NCBI GenBank assembly: GCA_003508835.1 | Contig: PUFA01000164.1 | Span: 2,790,001 to 2,854,000 of the forward strand | Reading direction: 5' to 3' | DNA length: 64,000 nucleotides | Source of the DNA: Eonycteris spelaea | Lineage: Eukaryota > Chordata > Mammalia > Chiroptera > Pteropodidae | Program-made: the position numbers and the translations under genes | Part shown: positions 1 to 12,830 of the stretch, in pieces | How positions within the stretch are numbered: position 1 is the first letter of the stretch | Layout of the letters: the number at the start of each line of letters is the position of its first letter | The notes under the pieces: generated by a model | What the model saw: the letters and a program-made list of their open reading frames with translations, nothing else | Told to the model about the DNA's origin: nothing | Databases searched by the model: none

Positions 1-3000
1 GTGCTTTTCTCTCTCAATTCTGCATTCCCAGGGTTCTGCCCTTTAGGTATCCTGTGCCTTCATTTTGAATTGTAATGGACATATAAAGATCTGTCCTTTT
101 GCTCTATTCCAAGGTATACCCTACTTGGGCAGTGTTCTATGCTCTAACGACACATCATTAAATGGTATTATTTGTGGTTCTCTGTGTCCATGCTGATGTA
201 CATCTACAGAATTGGCATTTTGGGTTTTGATATGATTAGTATTTAGCTGTTTTTCCTGAGTCCCTATTCTTTAAGTCACCTCTTACCAGAGTGACCTAAA
301 TGTGTAATTTAGCCCTGTTGTTACAATGGTGAAGGTTATAGTGGACATAGCAATGTGTCTCTAGTTTATTTAAAAGTAACATTAGCTTGCATCAGTGTAA
401 GTCAAGCCCAAGCGTCTTGGGCTTCATCAGCCATTAAGTGCTGATGTAGCCATGAGCCTCAGCAGTTGCGATGAATAATGTGGTGTGCTGCCATGAGTTC
501 CCTGGGGATAAGAAGGGGTATGAAGGCCACGTCCATTTGACTCAATTCAGGAAACTGTGAACATACCTTTTCCAGAGCTCCCCTGAAGGTCAGCCGAAGG
601 CTCTGTTGCAACTGGTTTGAAATTCAACCTCTACCTCTTCTCAATGTTGCTTCTCTCACTGCCTTACAGATGTTCCCAAGAGCATAATTAACTTCCTGCA
701 AGCAAATCTCCACTATTTTTGAGGAATCTGACTTAAGATACTGTTATAATCTCAGTGGCTGAGAACCAATTCCCTTAACTTCAGGAACTACAATCCATTA
801 TAGCATCTTCCTCTCCAAATATTTTTAGGAATCTTCAGGATTTCTTGCAATATGTGTCCAAGTATCAGACTTGCTCCTTGGTGATTTCTGTGCATCATCA
901 ATCCCAGACTTTACTTTTTTTTTGTTCCAAGATTTCTCCAGAGGCTGTGCCAAACTGGAACTGTGTTTCCATAACTTTTTCTGAAATCTAAGTACTAGAG
1001 AAGTTGGAATTCTCTTTCAGCACAATCTCTGCTCCTGTGCCCTAGTGGCAAGGATGAGTGTTGGTGCTAATACAATCAAGCAGAAGAATGTTCCTTTGCT
1101 ATTTTATTCATTTGGGAGATGGAAAGTGTCTAATCAAGTGTCTGTGTAAATTTTTTACAGTATTTGATATAGGGATTTGTCTTCAAATCACCTCTACATC
1201 TTTGTAACATTTTGTCTTTGAAGGCAGGATTGGGTTTAGGTATTACTGGTAATTAATCCAACTATTACAAAGTTAAAAGTAAGAGAGACCAAGGAAGAAT
1301 TCAATATCAACTACTATAAAACAGAAATTTATTGTGTCTTGTGATGGCATTAGAATAAATTATCTGAAGAAATATTAAAAGTCTTTGTTTTATATTTATT
1401 GAGTTCAAACTCTTTGGCTCAGTACCAGTACCAGTATCTATTTATGAAACCAGCTTTCAATTTAAAAAATTTAGTATATCTTTGGAAAGTCTTAAACTAT
1501 TCTTAAATGGTCTGTGTTAGGTGGAATAGAGTTCACAGATGTTAAATCGTAAAACAATATCTCAATATATATCTTCTTTTTATTCAGTATATTGATGAAG
1601 TCATGGGCAATTTGTTGAGGATAAAGCTGGCATAGCTCCTTTCAGCTTCATTTAGAAAGTTACATGGCTGGCCATTTTTTAAAATAAATAAGATTGTCTA
1701 TATTTTGAGTCCACTCTGTGAGAATTGTTCTAAAGAAGTTAATTAAGATTAATATGTAGTCAAAGAATGAGGCCTACCACTAAGAATAGGATTAAAGAAT
1801 TTTCACCGTAAAATAACTTTCCTGGTAGACGTTTTAAGGCAGTAATCAAATATTCTCTAATTATGATGATGGATCCTACCTCGGTAAGGAGAGGTATGGG
1901 GCCTACAGAAGTGAACTGAAAAATATGTGGAATACAAATCTACGTCATTAAATCACTACTCCTTCACTTAATAAACAAATAATCTCTTGACATTTCCTCA
2001 TTAATCTTATCTTCCAACAGATTAAATCCCTTTACTTAACTTCCCTGTGTGGCATGTTGTTTTCTGACTCCATCGATTACTACTTATCTACCTAAATTTT
2101 TATATATTTGATTTCCCTCTAAGTCTTCATTTGCTTCCTGTTACTTTCTTACACAATCTTGTCTTAAAGATGATAGAGTATATGCATTTCAGAATTACAC
2201 AGAGAGAAGACTTTTAGGGACTGAAGCTTGTTTTGCCTTACATTTGCTGCCACACAAAAATAATTCAAACTTCCTCAATAGTCCTTTCTGACATCTACCA
2301 CTTATAATCAAGGATAAAGAGAATGTGACAGCTTCCTCAGCATACATGGCTAATTCTCAAAATAACTTCTTACTTTTTACTTTATTTTGATTCTCTGCAT
2401 TAGAAATTACAGAGTTTGATGATGATTTGCTGATGCACTACACATCTTTTCACCTTGATGTTTATGTTGTTATCATATCCCGTCTTCATGCAGTTTCCTA
2501 CATGAGCCATGGTGTTGGTCTACATTTCGCGCAGTCTTTGTTAATCCTTTTCCACCTGCTGTCTTCTGATGCACTCCTAATCATTCTTCAAAATTCAGTT
2601 GATTTCTGCATTATAGCTATACTTGCAAAGGACTATCTCCTTTTCTTCTCAGTAGAGTCTTTGTGGTTATTCTCAGGACTTGAGGGTCAGCCAGTTCTCT
2701 GATCTGCCTCGGCATCTCAACACACCTAAATTGAGAAGTTGTGGGCCTGACTCTTCACTTTTATGACTTTGTAACTTTGCTAACAGCCATTCCATTTGGA
2801 CAGTTTAAACTCAATTGCAAATAAGAGGAACACATATGTGATTCCATAGTCAAACAATGACTTGAAAAAATTTTTAAATATCAAACTAGCTATTCGAGTC
2901 CACTAACATATTATTCAGTGTATATACTGTGCAGACTTGGGTTCACATTCAGATTATGATGTCTGTGCTTAAAAAGTTTCATTTTATTTCTGCATAACTA

Positions 3001-5500
3001 AGCACCAAACTGAAACGATATTTCTTGCTTATCAAGTTATGTGCAAATTTTAGACAAAACTATACATTCTAGCAAAACACTATATCCAATAATCCTAAAC
3101 AACACTAAAATTACTAACTTCTAGACCCATGGATATTCTTTAACTTTTTCTAAGCTTATTTAATGAAAAAAATTTTAGTTTTACAGTGGATTTTCACAAT
3201 CGAACACAAATAAACTGCACTATAATTTTCTGTCTTGCTAGTATTGATGTACATTATGTGTGGATATGTTATGTATAATTAGTGTGTTGTGTATGGATTA
3301 AGGAGTAAAAACAATGTTTAGATTTATGTATTTCCATACACATCAATGCAATGACAAAATATATTGTATTTCCCATATTGAGCCCTGGTATTCCTACATT
3401 TCTTCTAAGAAATACCCAGATGGAGGAGTTGATGGAAAAGATACAGAAATTAATATTGAAGTGATGAATTTTGACCTTTTAAAGATGAATGCTCGCCAAA
3501 CTTTCCATATTGACATGGCAATGTTTTATGAATAAATCTAATATCTTATAGATTTAACACAGTTCAAAAGTCACCATCTGTTTCAAGAAGTGAAGGTTCT
3601 CACTATTATATAGTTTCTTGGCTCTAAGACTAAAAGCATGCAATCCATATTTCACATAACATTAACTATCAGGAATGTGAAAAACTTTTGTGTATTTTAG
3701 AAAATCAGAAAACATATAGAACATTTTGATTTATTCTCAAAATTATAGTTGATGGTATATTATGGATAGTCTTTCTTCTTACATAAACTTGAGTATTCCT
3801 CCTACTCATTTTCTATATGGAGTTATAGGTCAACAGCAGCTGGACAGCAAGGTATAATATAAAGATTTTAGGAAAATGGTAAGGCCATGAAATCTGATTT
3901 TGAGCAGAGTTGCCTGAAAGGCCTTTGATAAATCAAATATGGGTATTATAAGAAATTGTAGTTTGTTCCTTTCTTATTTTTTTAATAAATTATTTACAAG
4001 TAAATCTCTCTTCATTTGATATAGCCAAAATCAATCCTGCTCAAAAGTCTTTTTATTTCCTATTCTTTTGACATTAATGCTGCTTTTGCATTGTAATAAA
4101 TTTTTAATCTACTTTCTTAAACTGTGGGAAATAAGAAATAAAGATCAAACAGGAGGTAAAAAATGAGTCCATTTACAAAGCTCAACAGCAGTTATTATGT
4201 TTATTTTGTTTTCTAGGCCACACATCTAAGAAGGTAATGTGACAAAAATTCTTGCAATGGTTTTACCTGATGTTTCTTTGAGTTTTCTGAAGTACTAGGG
4301 TTCTTGCTGCCCAACTACTGGAAACTTTCTAGCCTTTGTTCAATTTTTTAAAACAAGCATGTATTTCTTTACACTGATCTGCTACTAAAATGTGGCTCTT
4401 AGAGACGTGTAGTTCTTTCAGACATCTGCTTGGCTTGGGCTACCCTAAGAGCTTGTTAAAAGAAATTAATTATTATATAATAGAGTGTGCCTTAGAACTT
4501 TACATCTCTGAATAAATCTTTGAGGGAACGTCAGGTGTTTGAGGTGGTATAATATAAGGCAGAAGAGACTATGTGGCTTTAAAACAGATAACATGGTAAA
4601 TTATCTAGAGAAAAAGACACAGGACTTCTGTAGAGAACAAAATAATAGATAAAAGTGACAATTTTTGTAATAGGACAGATACGAAAGGTGCCAGAAAAAT
4701 TTAAACTTCAGAAACTTTAAAAAGTATATATATATATATAGAAAGACAATTTTTCTGAACTTCCCCAAAGGAGACTAACCCTTGTGAAAACCAAGACTCT
4801 CTATGTGATCCCTTTCGAAATTTGTTGAAATGAAAGACAAACTGTGCATGAGTATGAATTACAATGTATCTGTAGAACTGTGATCTCTGCTCCATTTCAT
4901 TTAAGAAGAACTTCTATCTTGATACTGAATTGACCTCAATCACTACGAGTGACTTATTCAAGTTTGTTCTACTTCTGTCATTTATCCTATGGATATAATG
5001 TGGATTTAGTATGAGAAAATACATGTTTATTCTCAGTGGCTAATAACAAAATAAATATCAAAGCCATCTTTTACTATTTACCTTAGAGCTTGTTCCATTA
5101 ATTTTGAAAATAACTTCATGCTATGGTATTTTACTGTCAAGAACCCTTAAATAGGAAAGACATTCCATCAACATTCATATAATTAAAAAAGAACCCAATT
5201 CACATGCTTTTTAGGGAGAAATTTGTTATAAATTTGCATAGGAAGAGTCCTGTTAGTGAGAATTAGAATGGCTAGAATGAACTGTACTAAAAGATCTTTT
5301 AATTTTAAATTGTGTCCAGTTAAGCATGGAGAGGTAAGAGTGGAACACACAAAACAGAGAGAGAAGGTAACATAACAATTGGACAAACAGGGATAAAGCA
5401 AAAGGCTTTGAGTACATTGAGGATGTACAAAGAAAGAGTTATATCGAAGGATGTACACAAAGACAGAGTCAGGAACCCGATGTATGTTCTTTCTCCATTT
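1..5500. other. EYS intron sequence, mostly unclassified
   Basis: AT-rich sequence downstream of the 8964-9116 exon in the transcript. I looked on the minus strand for the exon that should complete the laminin-G domain and did not find one, so this is presumed intron. The only simple structure is a short (TA)n at 4722-4740. The small open frames at 2427-2702 and 3314-3535 have no splice context or recognisable similarity. Stretches around 300-1100 are a little richer in GC, but I cannot name a repeat there. Confidence 0.4.
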
Positions 5501-6790
5501 TCCACCCTTCTGGCAGGAATCTCATGTATATTGTATCTTATTGCTATGAACTTGAAGGAATTTTATGTTCTCAGTTACTCTTTATTTTCCTATGTATTAC
5601 CACTTTCCACTTATCTAATAATTCTATTGACATCTAAACATGCTCAAATCTCTATTGGATCATTGTGGATAGATCTGAGTGACTATCAAGAGCATTTGAA
5701 AAACCTTCTTTCCATTTGCCTTCCCTCACACCCTATACCTTTGTTTGCCTCCTAGTGCTCTGGTTATTTCTTCTCAGATTCTTTTATAGCTTCAACTTCC
5801 TCTACTCGGTCATTAAATGTTAGCTCCTCAAGACTTAGTTCCAGGTGAATTTTTTCTACTCACTCTATACTCTCACCCATACCTATAGTTTAAATTACCA
5901 TGTGCACACCAATAACTCATAAATTTATATTTCCTAAAGTTCTCTCCTAGATCTCTCCTAGAGTTCTACATCCATATATTCGACATGCAAACTCCGCTTG
6001 ATGTTGCAAAGGCATTTAATCTCATCATGCTCAAGACTAAACTCACAATCTTCTTTAGCAAACCTTTTCACATTATTTGCTCTCATAATGGATAATAAAA
6101 TCTATCCAGTTGCACAAAAAAATAAGTATTCATTTTTGACATCTCTCTCTTTTCACTTCTAGTATTAATCAGTCACAATTTTACTCCTAATTATGTTTTA
6201 AATCTGCCAATTTTTCTATTACACCAGTCTAGACCAAGAACCAACCGTATGTCTTACTCGGACATACGATACCATCTAATTGGTCCTTGTTCAATCACCC
6301 CTTAACATAGCTATAAGGCCCTAGAAATTTTTCCATTTGCTGATCTCTCAATCTTCATCTTCCAATACTCAGCCACCCTCCTCTATTTCTCTGCTTCATA
6401 TGAATTGGGCTCTTAGATACCTTAATATACCATGGTTCATTCCAATATGGGGTCTTTTCACTTGCTCTTCCCTCCCCCTGGAACACACAGACACTGCTTT
6501 AACTGTTTTTGTTTGTTCATTTGTTTTTATCAAGTTCACCTCTACTCATTTTTCAGAGAGCCTTGCATTCTAGCATAGGCCAAGGCTACTTTGTGACTCA
6601 TTCTTGCATCATGTTTCTTTTATTTCCTACGCATCTCAAATTTTAATTATTTTCTCATCAGTGTGACTATTTGTTAATTTCTCTCACTAAACTTTATGCA
6701 CATAAGAATTAGAATTTTGCCTGTTTTGGTTTATCATTGAATTCTAGAAGCTTAGTATAGTACTACAGTACAGACAGTAAAAAAAGTAGC
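5500..6790 (+). repeat. Ancient LINE 3'-UTR-like mammalian repeat
   Basis: The stretch follows the order of an old mammalian LINE 3'UTR-type repeat. It has a 'gacatctctctcttttcac' segment, a TCTGCCAATTTTTCTATT region, CTTGCTCTTCCCTCCCCCTGGAAC near 6460-6485, then a 'ttcacctctactca' segment and a TTTTGCCTGTTTTGGTTTATCATTG end. Divergence is high. The same family appears to recur at 26050-26620 and 30640-31270. Chance reading frames (5408-5755, 6337-6573) fall inside it and are not genes. Confidence 0.5.
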
Positions 6791-8538
6791 ATTGTACCAC
6801 AAATGTAATAAGAACTATTGGGTATGTAATAATTACATTAAATGTAGAATTTAAAAAGCCAGAAGAAATAGAGTAGTGAGAAACAAAAATTAAGACATAT
6901 TGAGAGAGTGTTTAGCAAATGGACACTCAAAAATTCTAAAAATCAATTTAATTAATTTAATAATATTTATTGTAAGAATTTAAATGATTTATGTAACATG
7001 TAATATACAATATATAATATAATGCTAGAATGAGCCTTTAATGTGACATATTGTCACCTTGAAGTCTTGTAGACACTGCCTTTCAGATAAAGATGATTTT
7101 CATTTTTGCATCAGTAGAAATACCTCTTTTTTACTTTCTAAATTTGGAATAAATTAACTGAAAGACTTGGAAAGTCCTTGGTTTTTAATTTTACTGGAAG
7201 CATCAATATTTTTCTACAGGATGCTTTCAACTTTAGGCTATCTAAGGATCTGAGTGGTTTATTTGAGGATGGCCCAATTGGGTCATCATTACTTAAAGAC
7301 AAAAAGTAAAAGAATTCCTTTAAGAAAGTTTGGCCAAAAATAGAAACTATGTTATGTGTAATCAAATATGCCATAGTTTGTATTAAATTGATTACATTAT
7401 TTAAATGATAGCATTATCAATAGAAATCTCTTTTAAATTGATTTCTAAGTTATTCAATTTCTCATCAGGCTCTTATTTTGGGATCTACTGCTAATCTTTG
7501 TCAGAGAGATGATTGCAATTGGAGGTAAGTTCATTGCTCTGAACATTTGTTTTTAGTCTGTACAGAATTCAGTGTTCCAAAAAAGAATACCTAATTTATG
7601 AATAATAATTTCATTACCTTAGGGTAATTTCATTGCCTTCTTGTCATAACCAATTAAATTGCTTTCATTTCTTCATTCTTTCAGACATTCACTAAACAAC
7701 TTTCTGTCTGATGCCCTGACTAGGTGTATAAAAAGTGAGTGAGGTACTGTCTCTGCCTGTAAGGAATTTCCATTTTCAGATTGGTGTCAATTTCCTTGAT
7801 TTTATTTTCAGATTGATGCAGACCTTGGAAAAGTTTATTTGATTTATATAATCTTTATATGTTATTCAAGATTCCTGCTGATCAGACTAACTTATCCAAT
7901 TGTCATATAACACATAAACTCAGACATAAAATGTTATTTTTAACTGACTTAGAGTAACTTTAGAGACCATTATCACTACACTGTTATACTGATAAAGAAT
8001 TTTAAATTCTTGGCTGCTTTGTGAAAATTTCATTTAGTAATGCCTTTAGGATGTGACCATCATATTTAGCCACTTCTCTCTTCTGAGATTTTCTAATTCT
8101 GAAGCATAAACTAATTTCAAGACTGCCTTCCAAAAATTTATATGTTCTAGAGAGATATTTCTATTTAATATTCAGTTTTTTTCTACTGTATTTTTTCCTG
8201 TGCAGAGTTAATGGCTTCCCCCAACCCCATTCCTAACAGCTATACTCTTTTAGCTCAATAGATATTTTGTTAAACAGTTAAACTACATGTTAATTTTAAC
8301 TGAACAACCTGACTCTTTATTTGCTCCCTGATATTTTCAAAGAAATTAATTCCTTTTGTGTACAATTTGTATCAGATTATTCCTCAGTTTAATTTGTAGT
8401 TTACTTCACTACCTTGCAGGACATTCGGTCCTATTTAAAACATCCACTGAGACATTTGGTCCAGGCCAAATGGCTGTTGTTTCAGTAGGCCATAATGTTT
8501 ATTTATACTTTTATTTATACTTTTGGTTTACAGGACTG

Positions 8539-8585
8539 ATTTAAAAAAAAAACAAAAACAAAAACAAAAAACAAAAAAAAAACCC
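8539..8585 (+). repeat. A-rich (CAAAAA)n simple repeat
   Basis: Run of A with regularly spaced C (AAACAAAAACAAAAAC pattern) of about 45 bp. It may be the decayed A-tail of an unrecognised plus-strand retroposon, but no head or duplication is evident. Confidence 0.8.
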
Positions 8586-8963
8586 ACTATCATGTTTTAT
8601 AGGTCCAAAAATTGTGTTTTGTCTGTGCTGCCAATAATAATCCTTCTTGCTTCAGAAACTAGCTGGTAACGGCACATGGGGTTAGGTAGATGGGTTGCAG
8701 TTAGAATCATGCAGAAAAGTGGGATTTGTACTAACTACATGTTTTAGATAGGATCAACTTTCAAGGATCTTTTGGCATAGACCAAGTATCTCTGTTGACA
8801 GTTTGGATAGGACTAAACATCCACTAATACTTCACTAAAGTGAAAAAAAATGACAAAATTTTCAGATGGACTGTCTTTCTTTGTACGACGACTTTTATAC
8901 ATATAAGTAGTGTTTAAAAAAAGGCTTAGCACTATAGTTCAAAGAACTCTGTGGAGTACTTAC

Positions 8964-9116
8964 CGTATGTGATAGGGATGAATGCATTTGTGTTAATGCT
9001 ATAATTAGCAGAAAGAGTCAAGCTGTTTTGAGAAGTTCCACATCCATATTTAACTGTAAGCCTTCCTTCCACAAGAAATAAATGAAGAAACTGTTGTCCA
9101 AAATTCCTCTCACTAC
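8964..9116 (-). CDS. EYS: EYS coding exon, continuation of the laminin-G domain (153 nt)
   Basis: Second EYS exon of the window and the one following 22216-22380 in the transcript. The acceptor is TTTTGTTCTTAAAG (AG at 9118-9117) and the donor is TACG|GTAAGT with GT at 9063-offset position 8963-8962. The exon is 153 nt, open, and phase 1 to 1: A from the previous exon plus GT gives Ser, so the spliced product reads ILYS-SERNFGQQFLHLFLVEG. Further residues include VKYGCG, LSANYSINTNAF and a terminal PIT-Tyr. 'FGQQFLHLFLVEGR' and 'ANYSINTNAF' are what I recognise as EYS. NYS is a glycosylation sequon, and the single Cys is expected to lie in the domain core. The final codons (ACA TAC G) differ from what I remember of the human protein (Ile-Arg at that point), so a one-base change near the donor is possible. 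The remaining part of the domain should be encoded below coordinate 1; I found no further exon in 1-8963. Confidence 0.87.
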
Positions 9117-9299
9117 CTTTAAGAACAAAATTTTATTAAGTTAGTGATTAATGTAGATTTATTTTATTCAATAACAATCATTTATTCAACAGACAACTTT
9201 TGCTCTCAAAGAGGTATGATTTGGTGAGATGGTAAAAGTGGTATTAGATAATTATTCAATGTAAAAAGCACTATATTAGAAATCTACATTGTTTTCTGC

Positions 9300-9510
9300 A
9301 GGCGAAAGTAGTATAGTATTAACAGCATTAACTTCACATGAGATTAACTTCTGACTCTGTTTCCTAGTAGCTAAACGATCTTAACTATATTGAGCCTCAG
9401 TTTCTTCATACATTATAATGGGATAATGAGAGCAAGTAAATATTAGAGCTACTGAGATAATTAAATAAAATGATAAATGAAACATGCCTGGCATTTAGTG
9501 TATTGAATAA
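9300..9510 (-). repeat. MIR SINE, reverse
   Basis: Reverse MIR pattern: GAGCCTCAGTTTCTTCAT at 9391-9408, then ATAATGGGATAATGAGAGCA, 'attaaataaaatgataaatgaaacatgcctggc' spacing and 'atttagtgtattgaataa'. This is the usual order of reverse-oriented MIR, with moderate divergence. Confidence 0.75.
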
Positions 9511-9784
9511 TTTAATTTATTATTGATTACTTATATTTTAATTTTAATGTTTTCATAAAAATTGAAAAGATATATAAAGAAAAAAAAACATTCTCCCTTT
9601 CTCCAGCCTATTTCTTCATCCCATTTTGATGCATTCTTTTCTATCATTTATCTACTCACAAATATTTCTATAGCCTTGATTTTTATTTTTTAAAGTATAA
9701 AATAATGTAATAAATAGCTTTATTCATCTTTCTATTTAGACTTAATACATTTTTAGACATCTGGGTATATAACTGCATAGATTT

Positions 9785-10953
9785 CTCTTTTTAAAACATT
9801 CTAAATTAAAGTATAACATACAGAAAATCACATAAATTTTAAGCATATAGCTCAGTGAATTATCACAAAGTGAAACCACTTATGCAAACACTACTAATTT
9901 AAGAAAAAGAACATTATCTGTATTGTCAGAAGTCCTATCAATCACTACCTCTTTCTTTCATCTACCAAGTCACCATAATCCTGATGCTTAACAGCTAGAA
10001 TTACTTTTGCTTGGTTTTAATTTTTATATTAGTAGATCATACTGTACATATTCTTTTGTGTCCATTTACTTTTGTGCAATATTATGTTTGAGAGATAGCA
10101 TTCATGCTACAGTTTATTCATTTTTATTGCTTTGGAATAGTACATTAAATATATATTTATCATTTATTCTTTCTTCTATAGATGGACATTCTCCTTGCAG
10201 TTTTGGTTATTATGAATAATGCTGCTATGATAATTTTGTGTGTGTCTCATGTGTTGAAATGCATACATTTCCATTGTATATATAACTAGGAGTTGAATTT
10301 TTCTGTCTGAGAGTATGAATATGATTAATATTAATTTACCAGCTATTGTCAGTTTTCCAAAATGACATTTCTATTTACCAGCAATATATAAGAGTTACTG
10401 CTGATCACTTGGGATAGTTGCCTTGTAGATTTTAATTATTCTTTGTTAATTATTATAGCTTTAATTTTCTTCATATTAGTGAAGTTTGAGCATATTTTAA
10501 TGTTTAATGGCTATTTTGATATCCCCTTTTGTGAAGTGTCAGTTTGTGTTTCTTGCTCATCTTTCTATTTGGTTGTTTGCTTTTTCCTTATTGATTATAG
10601 AGTTATATCAATGGATAGATCTACTATCTATATCTATATACATATATATGTTTGGGTATAGGATACAAGTTCTTTGTGAACCATATATATTGAAAATATC
10701 TTCAGTTCTTCAGATTGTCTTGCCAGTCTCTTAAGGATGGGTTGAAACATATGTTCTTAATTTTAGTGTAAGTCAGTTTATCAATTGTTTCCTTGATGGT
10801 TATAATTAGTACTTTTTATGTCATCTTTAAGACATCTCTACCTGCTTCAAAGTCAGTAATAAATTTATTCTCTTTATTTACATTATCTGCTCTACTTTTT
10901 AGTTAAGATCTACACTCTACCTAGAATTGATTTTTATACAACATTTGAAGTAG
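9785..10953 (-). mobile_element. Old L1M (3'UTR and ORF2 C-terminal region), first segment
   Basis: Reads as the reverse complement of an old L1M: 'agtataacatacagaaaatcacataaattttaagcatatagctcagtgaattatcac' (3'UTR end), the TTTTGTGTCCATTTACTTTTG segment, the 'ttattatgaataatgctgctatga' segment, and then the ORF2-type stretch 'cttaattttagtgtaagtcagtttatcaattgtttccttgatgg'. It is heavily mutated. The same element resumes at 11453 beyond an inserted LTR, which dates the L1M as older than the LTR. Confidence 0.75.
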
Positions 10954-10958
10954 GGGGT

Positions 10959-11447
10959 TGTGGTAGGTTGAATAATGACCCTCAAAGATATTCAAGTCCT
11001 AATTATTGGCACCTATGACTGCTAATTTCATATGGCAAGAGATTGTGCTGGTGTTATTAAATTAAAGATCTTGAGGTGGGAGATTACCATGGATCATCTG
11101 GTTGGGTCATAAAATTAGTCACAAGTCTTCTTCTAAGATGGAGGCAGAGGGAGATTCTTCAATAGAAGTAAATAGGCTATGGACTACAGAAGCTGAGACT
11201 GCCATGATGCAGCCACGAGCCAAGGGATGCTAACAAACACCAGAAGCTGGTAGAGGCGAGAAACAGATTCTCCTCTGGATCCTCCAGATGGAACCAGACC
11301 TTATGACAAATTGATTTTAGCCCCATATTAAATATATATTTAGATATTAGACTTCTGCCCTCCAAAACTGTAAGAGAGTGAATTTCTATTGTTTTAAGCC
11401 ACTAAGTTTGTGGTAACTTACAAAAGCAGCAACAGGAAATTCATACA
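10959..11447 (+). mobile_element. Solo MaLR-type LTR nested in L1M
   Basis: A 489-bp element beginning TGTGGTAGGTTGAATAATG and ending GGAAATTCATACA, with internal MaLR landmarks: GATCTTGAGGTGGGAGATTA, 'gatggaggcagagg', CCACGAGCCAAGGGATGC, 'ccagaagctggtagaggc', ACTGTAAGAGAGTGAATTTC, and TGTTTTAAGCCACTAAGTTT. It starts TG and ends CA and is flanked by GGGGT (10954-10958) and GGGGC (11448-11452), a 4/5 five-base target duplication as expected for an LTR element. No internal region is present. The subfamily (MLT1 or relative) is not assigned. Confidence 0.78.
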
Positions 11448-11452
11448 GGGGC

Positions 11453-11570
11453 CAATTTTTATTTTTCTCTTTTGATTTCCAATCGATCCAAAATCATCAA
11501 GACAAATAATTCTCATCATATATTTACTGAATTCTCAGATAGTTGTGAATATATATTTTAAATATTTTTG
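11453..11570 (-). mobile_element. Old L1M, second segment
   Basis: 'ccaatttttatttttctcttttgatttccaatcgatccaaaatcatca' continues the L1M reverse-strand ORF2 sequence exactly where 9785-10953 stopped ('acatttgaagtaggggg'). The two segments are one element split by the LTR. Confidence 0.72.
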
Positions 11571-11857
11571 AGGAACTCTAATCTCTACATTTTTCTTTCA
11601 TTTATTCTTATGAATATATGTATTCAAGATTATGACTTTTTTTTTTACTCAACCAATGTAAAACAAAATGCCAACAAAAGTGCATTAAACCATGACAAAA
11701 TTACAACCCTCAGAAATGGCAGCATTAATATTTGGTGAACACCTCCATTAGATACAAAGGGTGATAACTGAGAAGACAGATATGTAGAGAGAGAAAAACA
11801 TTTTTTATTTCAGCAAAATCATACTGTATTTGTATTTTAAAATAAAAATTATATTAA

Positions 11858-12830
11858 ATCAGTAGTTCTCAAACTTTTAGGTTTAAGGGCTCTTTAACAC
11901 ACTTAAAATCTATTGAAACATTATGAAGAAATTTTGTTTACATGGTTTGCATCTTTTGATATTAACTGGATTATAACTGAAAACTTAAAATTTTCAAACA
12001 TTGATTGATCAGTTTATTTAAAATAACAATAATAAAACTCATCATATAGCCTAAATAACATATGTGAAAATTACATTTTCAAAAATAAAAATAAAATACT
12101 AAGAGTAGCATTATTCTATACTTTTTCAAATATCTTTAATGTCAAGCTTAATAAGAGACAGCTGAAATTCTCATATTTACTTTTATATTCAGCCTGTTGT
12201 GCATTGCTGCTTTAGTTGAAGTATGTGAACTTCAGTCTCGCAAAGAATGTAGTAGATAACCTTTTAAAATACAAATTAGAGAAATTGTAGTTTCTTAAAG
12301 ATTGATTGCAATGTGGAATCTGAAACTATATTAGTGATCTTTACATTCTCTGGTACATTAAAATTCTATTAGTTTTTCTTACATTTTGAATGGCCATTTT
12401 ACCAATGTATGATTTTATAAGATCATGCATTGATCATCTGAAAAATGTTGACTCCCCGAGTTATGGAGATATTTAAAGTATTGACATATTTTATTATATA
12501 ATATTTTAAAATCACATTCATTAATATTAGTACTTAATTTATCAGAATGTATTGGGAAGTTTTGAAGCTCACTGTGGAGAATATAAGTTATCCAAAATTT
12601 TATTTTTTCTTAGAAAACTTGAGTTTTATTATTGGGAACAAATACTGTTAGCTGCTTTCCTTGAAATCATAGGTTTAATTTTTGAGAAAACATTTGAAAA
12701 ATACTTAAGTCTGAATAACCATAGCTTATTTTTCAGTCATTTTTCAAGTCATATTTTTTAAGTTGCTACTTGCTACTTCAAGTAGCAACTTAAAAAATTA
12801 CATAAGTGCTTTTCCTCAAGGCAGCTTATA
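11858..12830 (+). mobile_element. Fossil hAT-type DNA transposon (family not named)
   Basis: Starts with a hAT-like end TCAGTAGTTCTCAAACTTTT, followed by an ordered series I recognise from a medium-length mammalian DNA transposon: 'ttaatgtcaagcttaataagagacagctgaaattctcatat', GCAATGTGGAATCTGAAAC, 'attttgaatggccattttaccaatgtatgatttt' and CATGCATTGATCATCTGAAAAA. The far end is not clear; 12552-12761 contains a chance reading frame. A perfect hairpin at 12753-12798 lies near the right-hand end and is listed separately. Confidence 0.5.
12753..12798. repeat. Perfect 19-bp inverted repeat with 8-nt loop
   Basis: Left arm 12753-12771 (ATTTTTTAAGTTGCTACTT) is the exact reverse complement of the right arm 12780-12798; the spacer is GCTACTTC. 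The spacer begins with a second copy of GCTACTT, so an alternative pairing register exists. The arms have no mismatch although the surrounding repeat is old and diverged. Confidence 0.95.
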
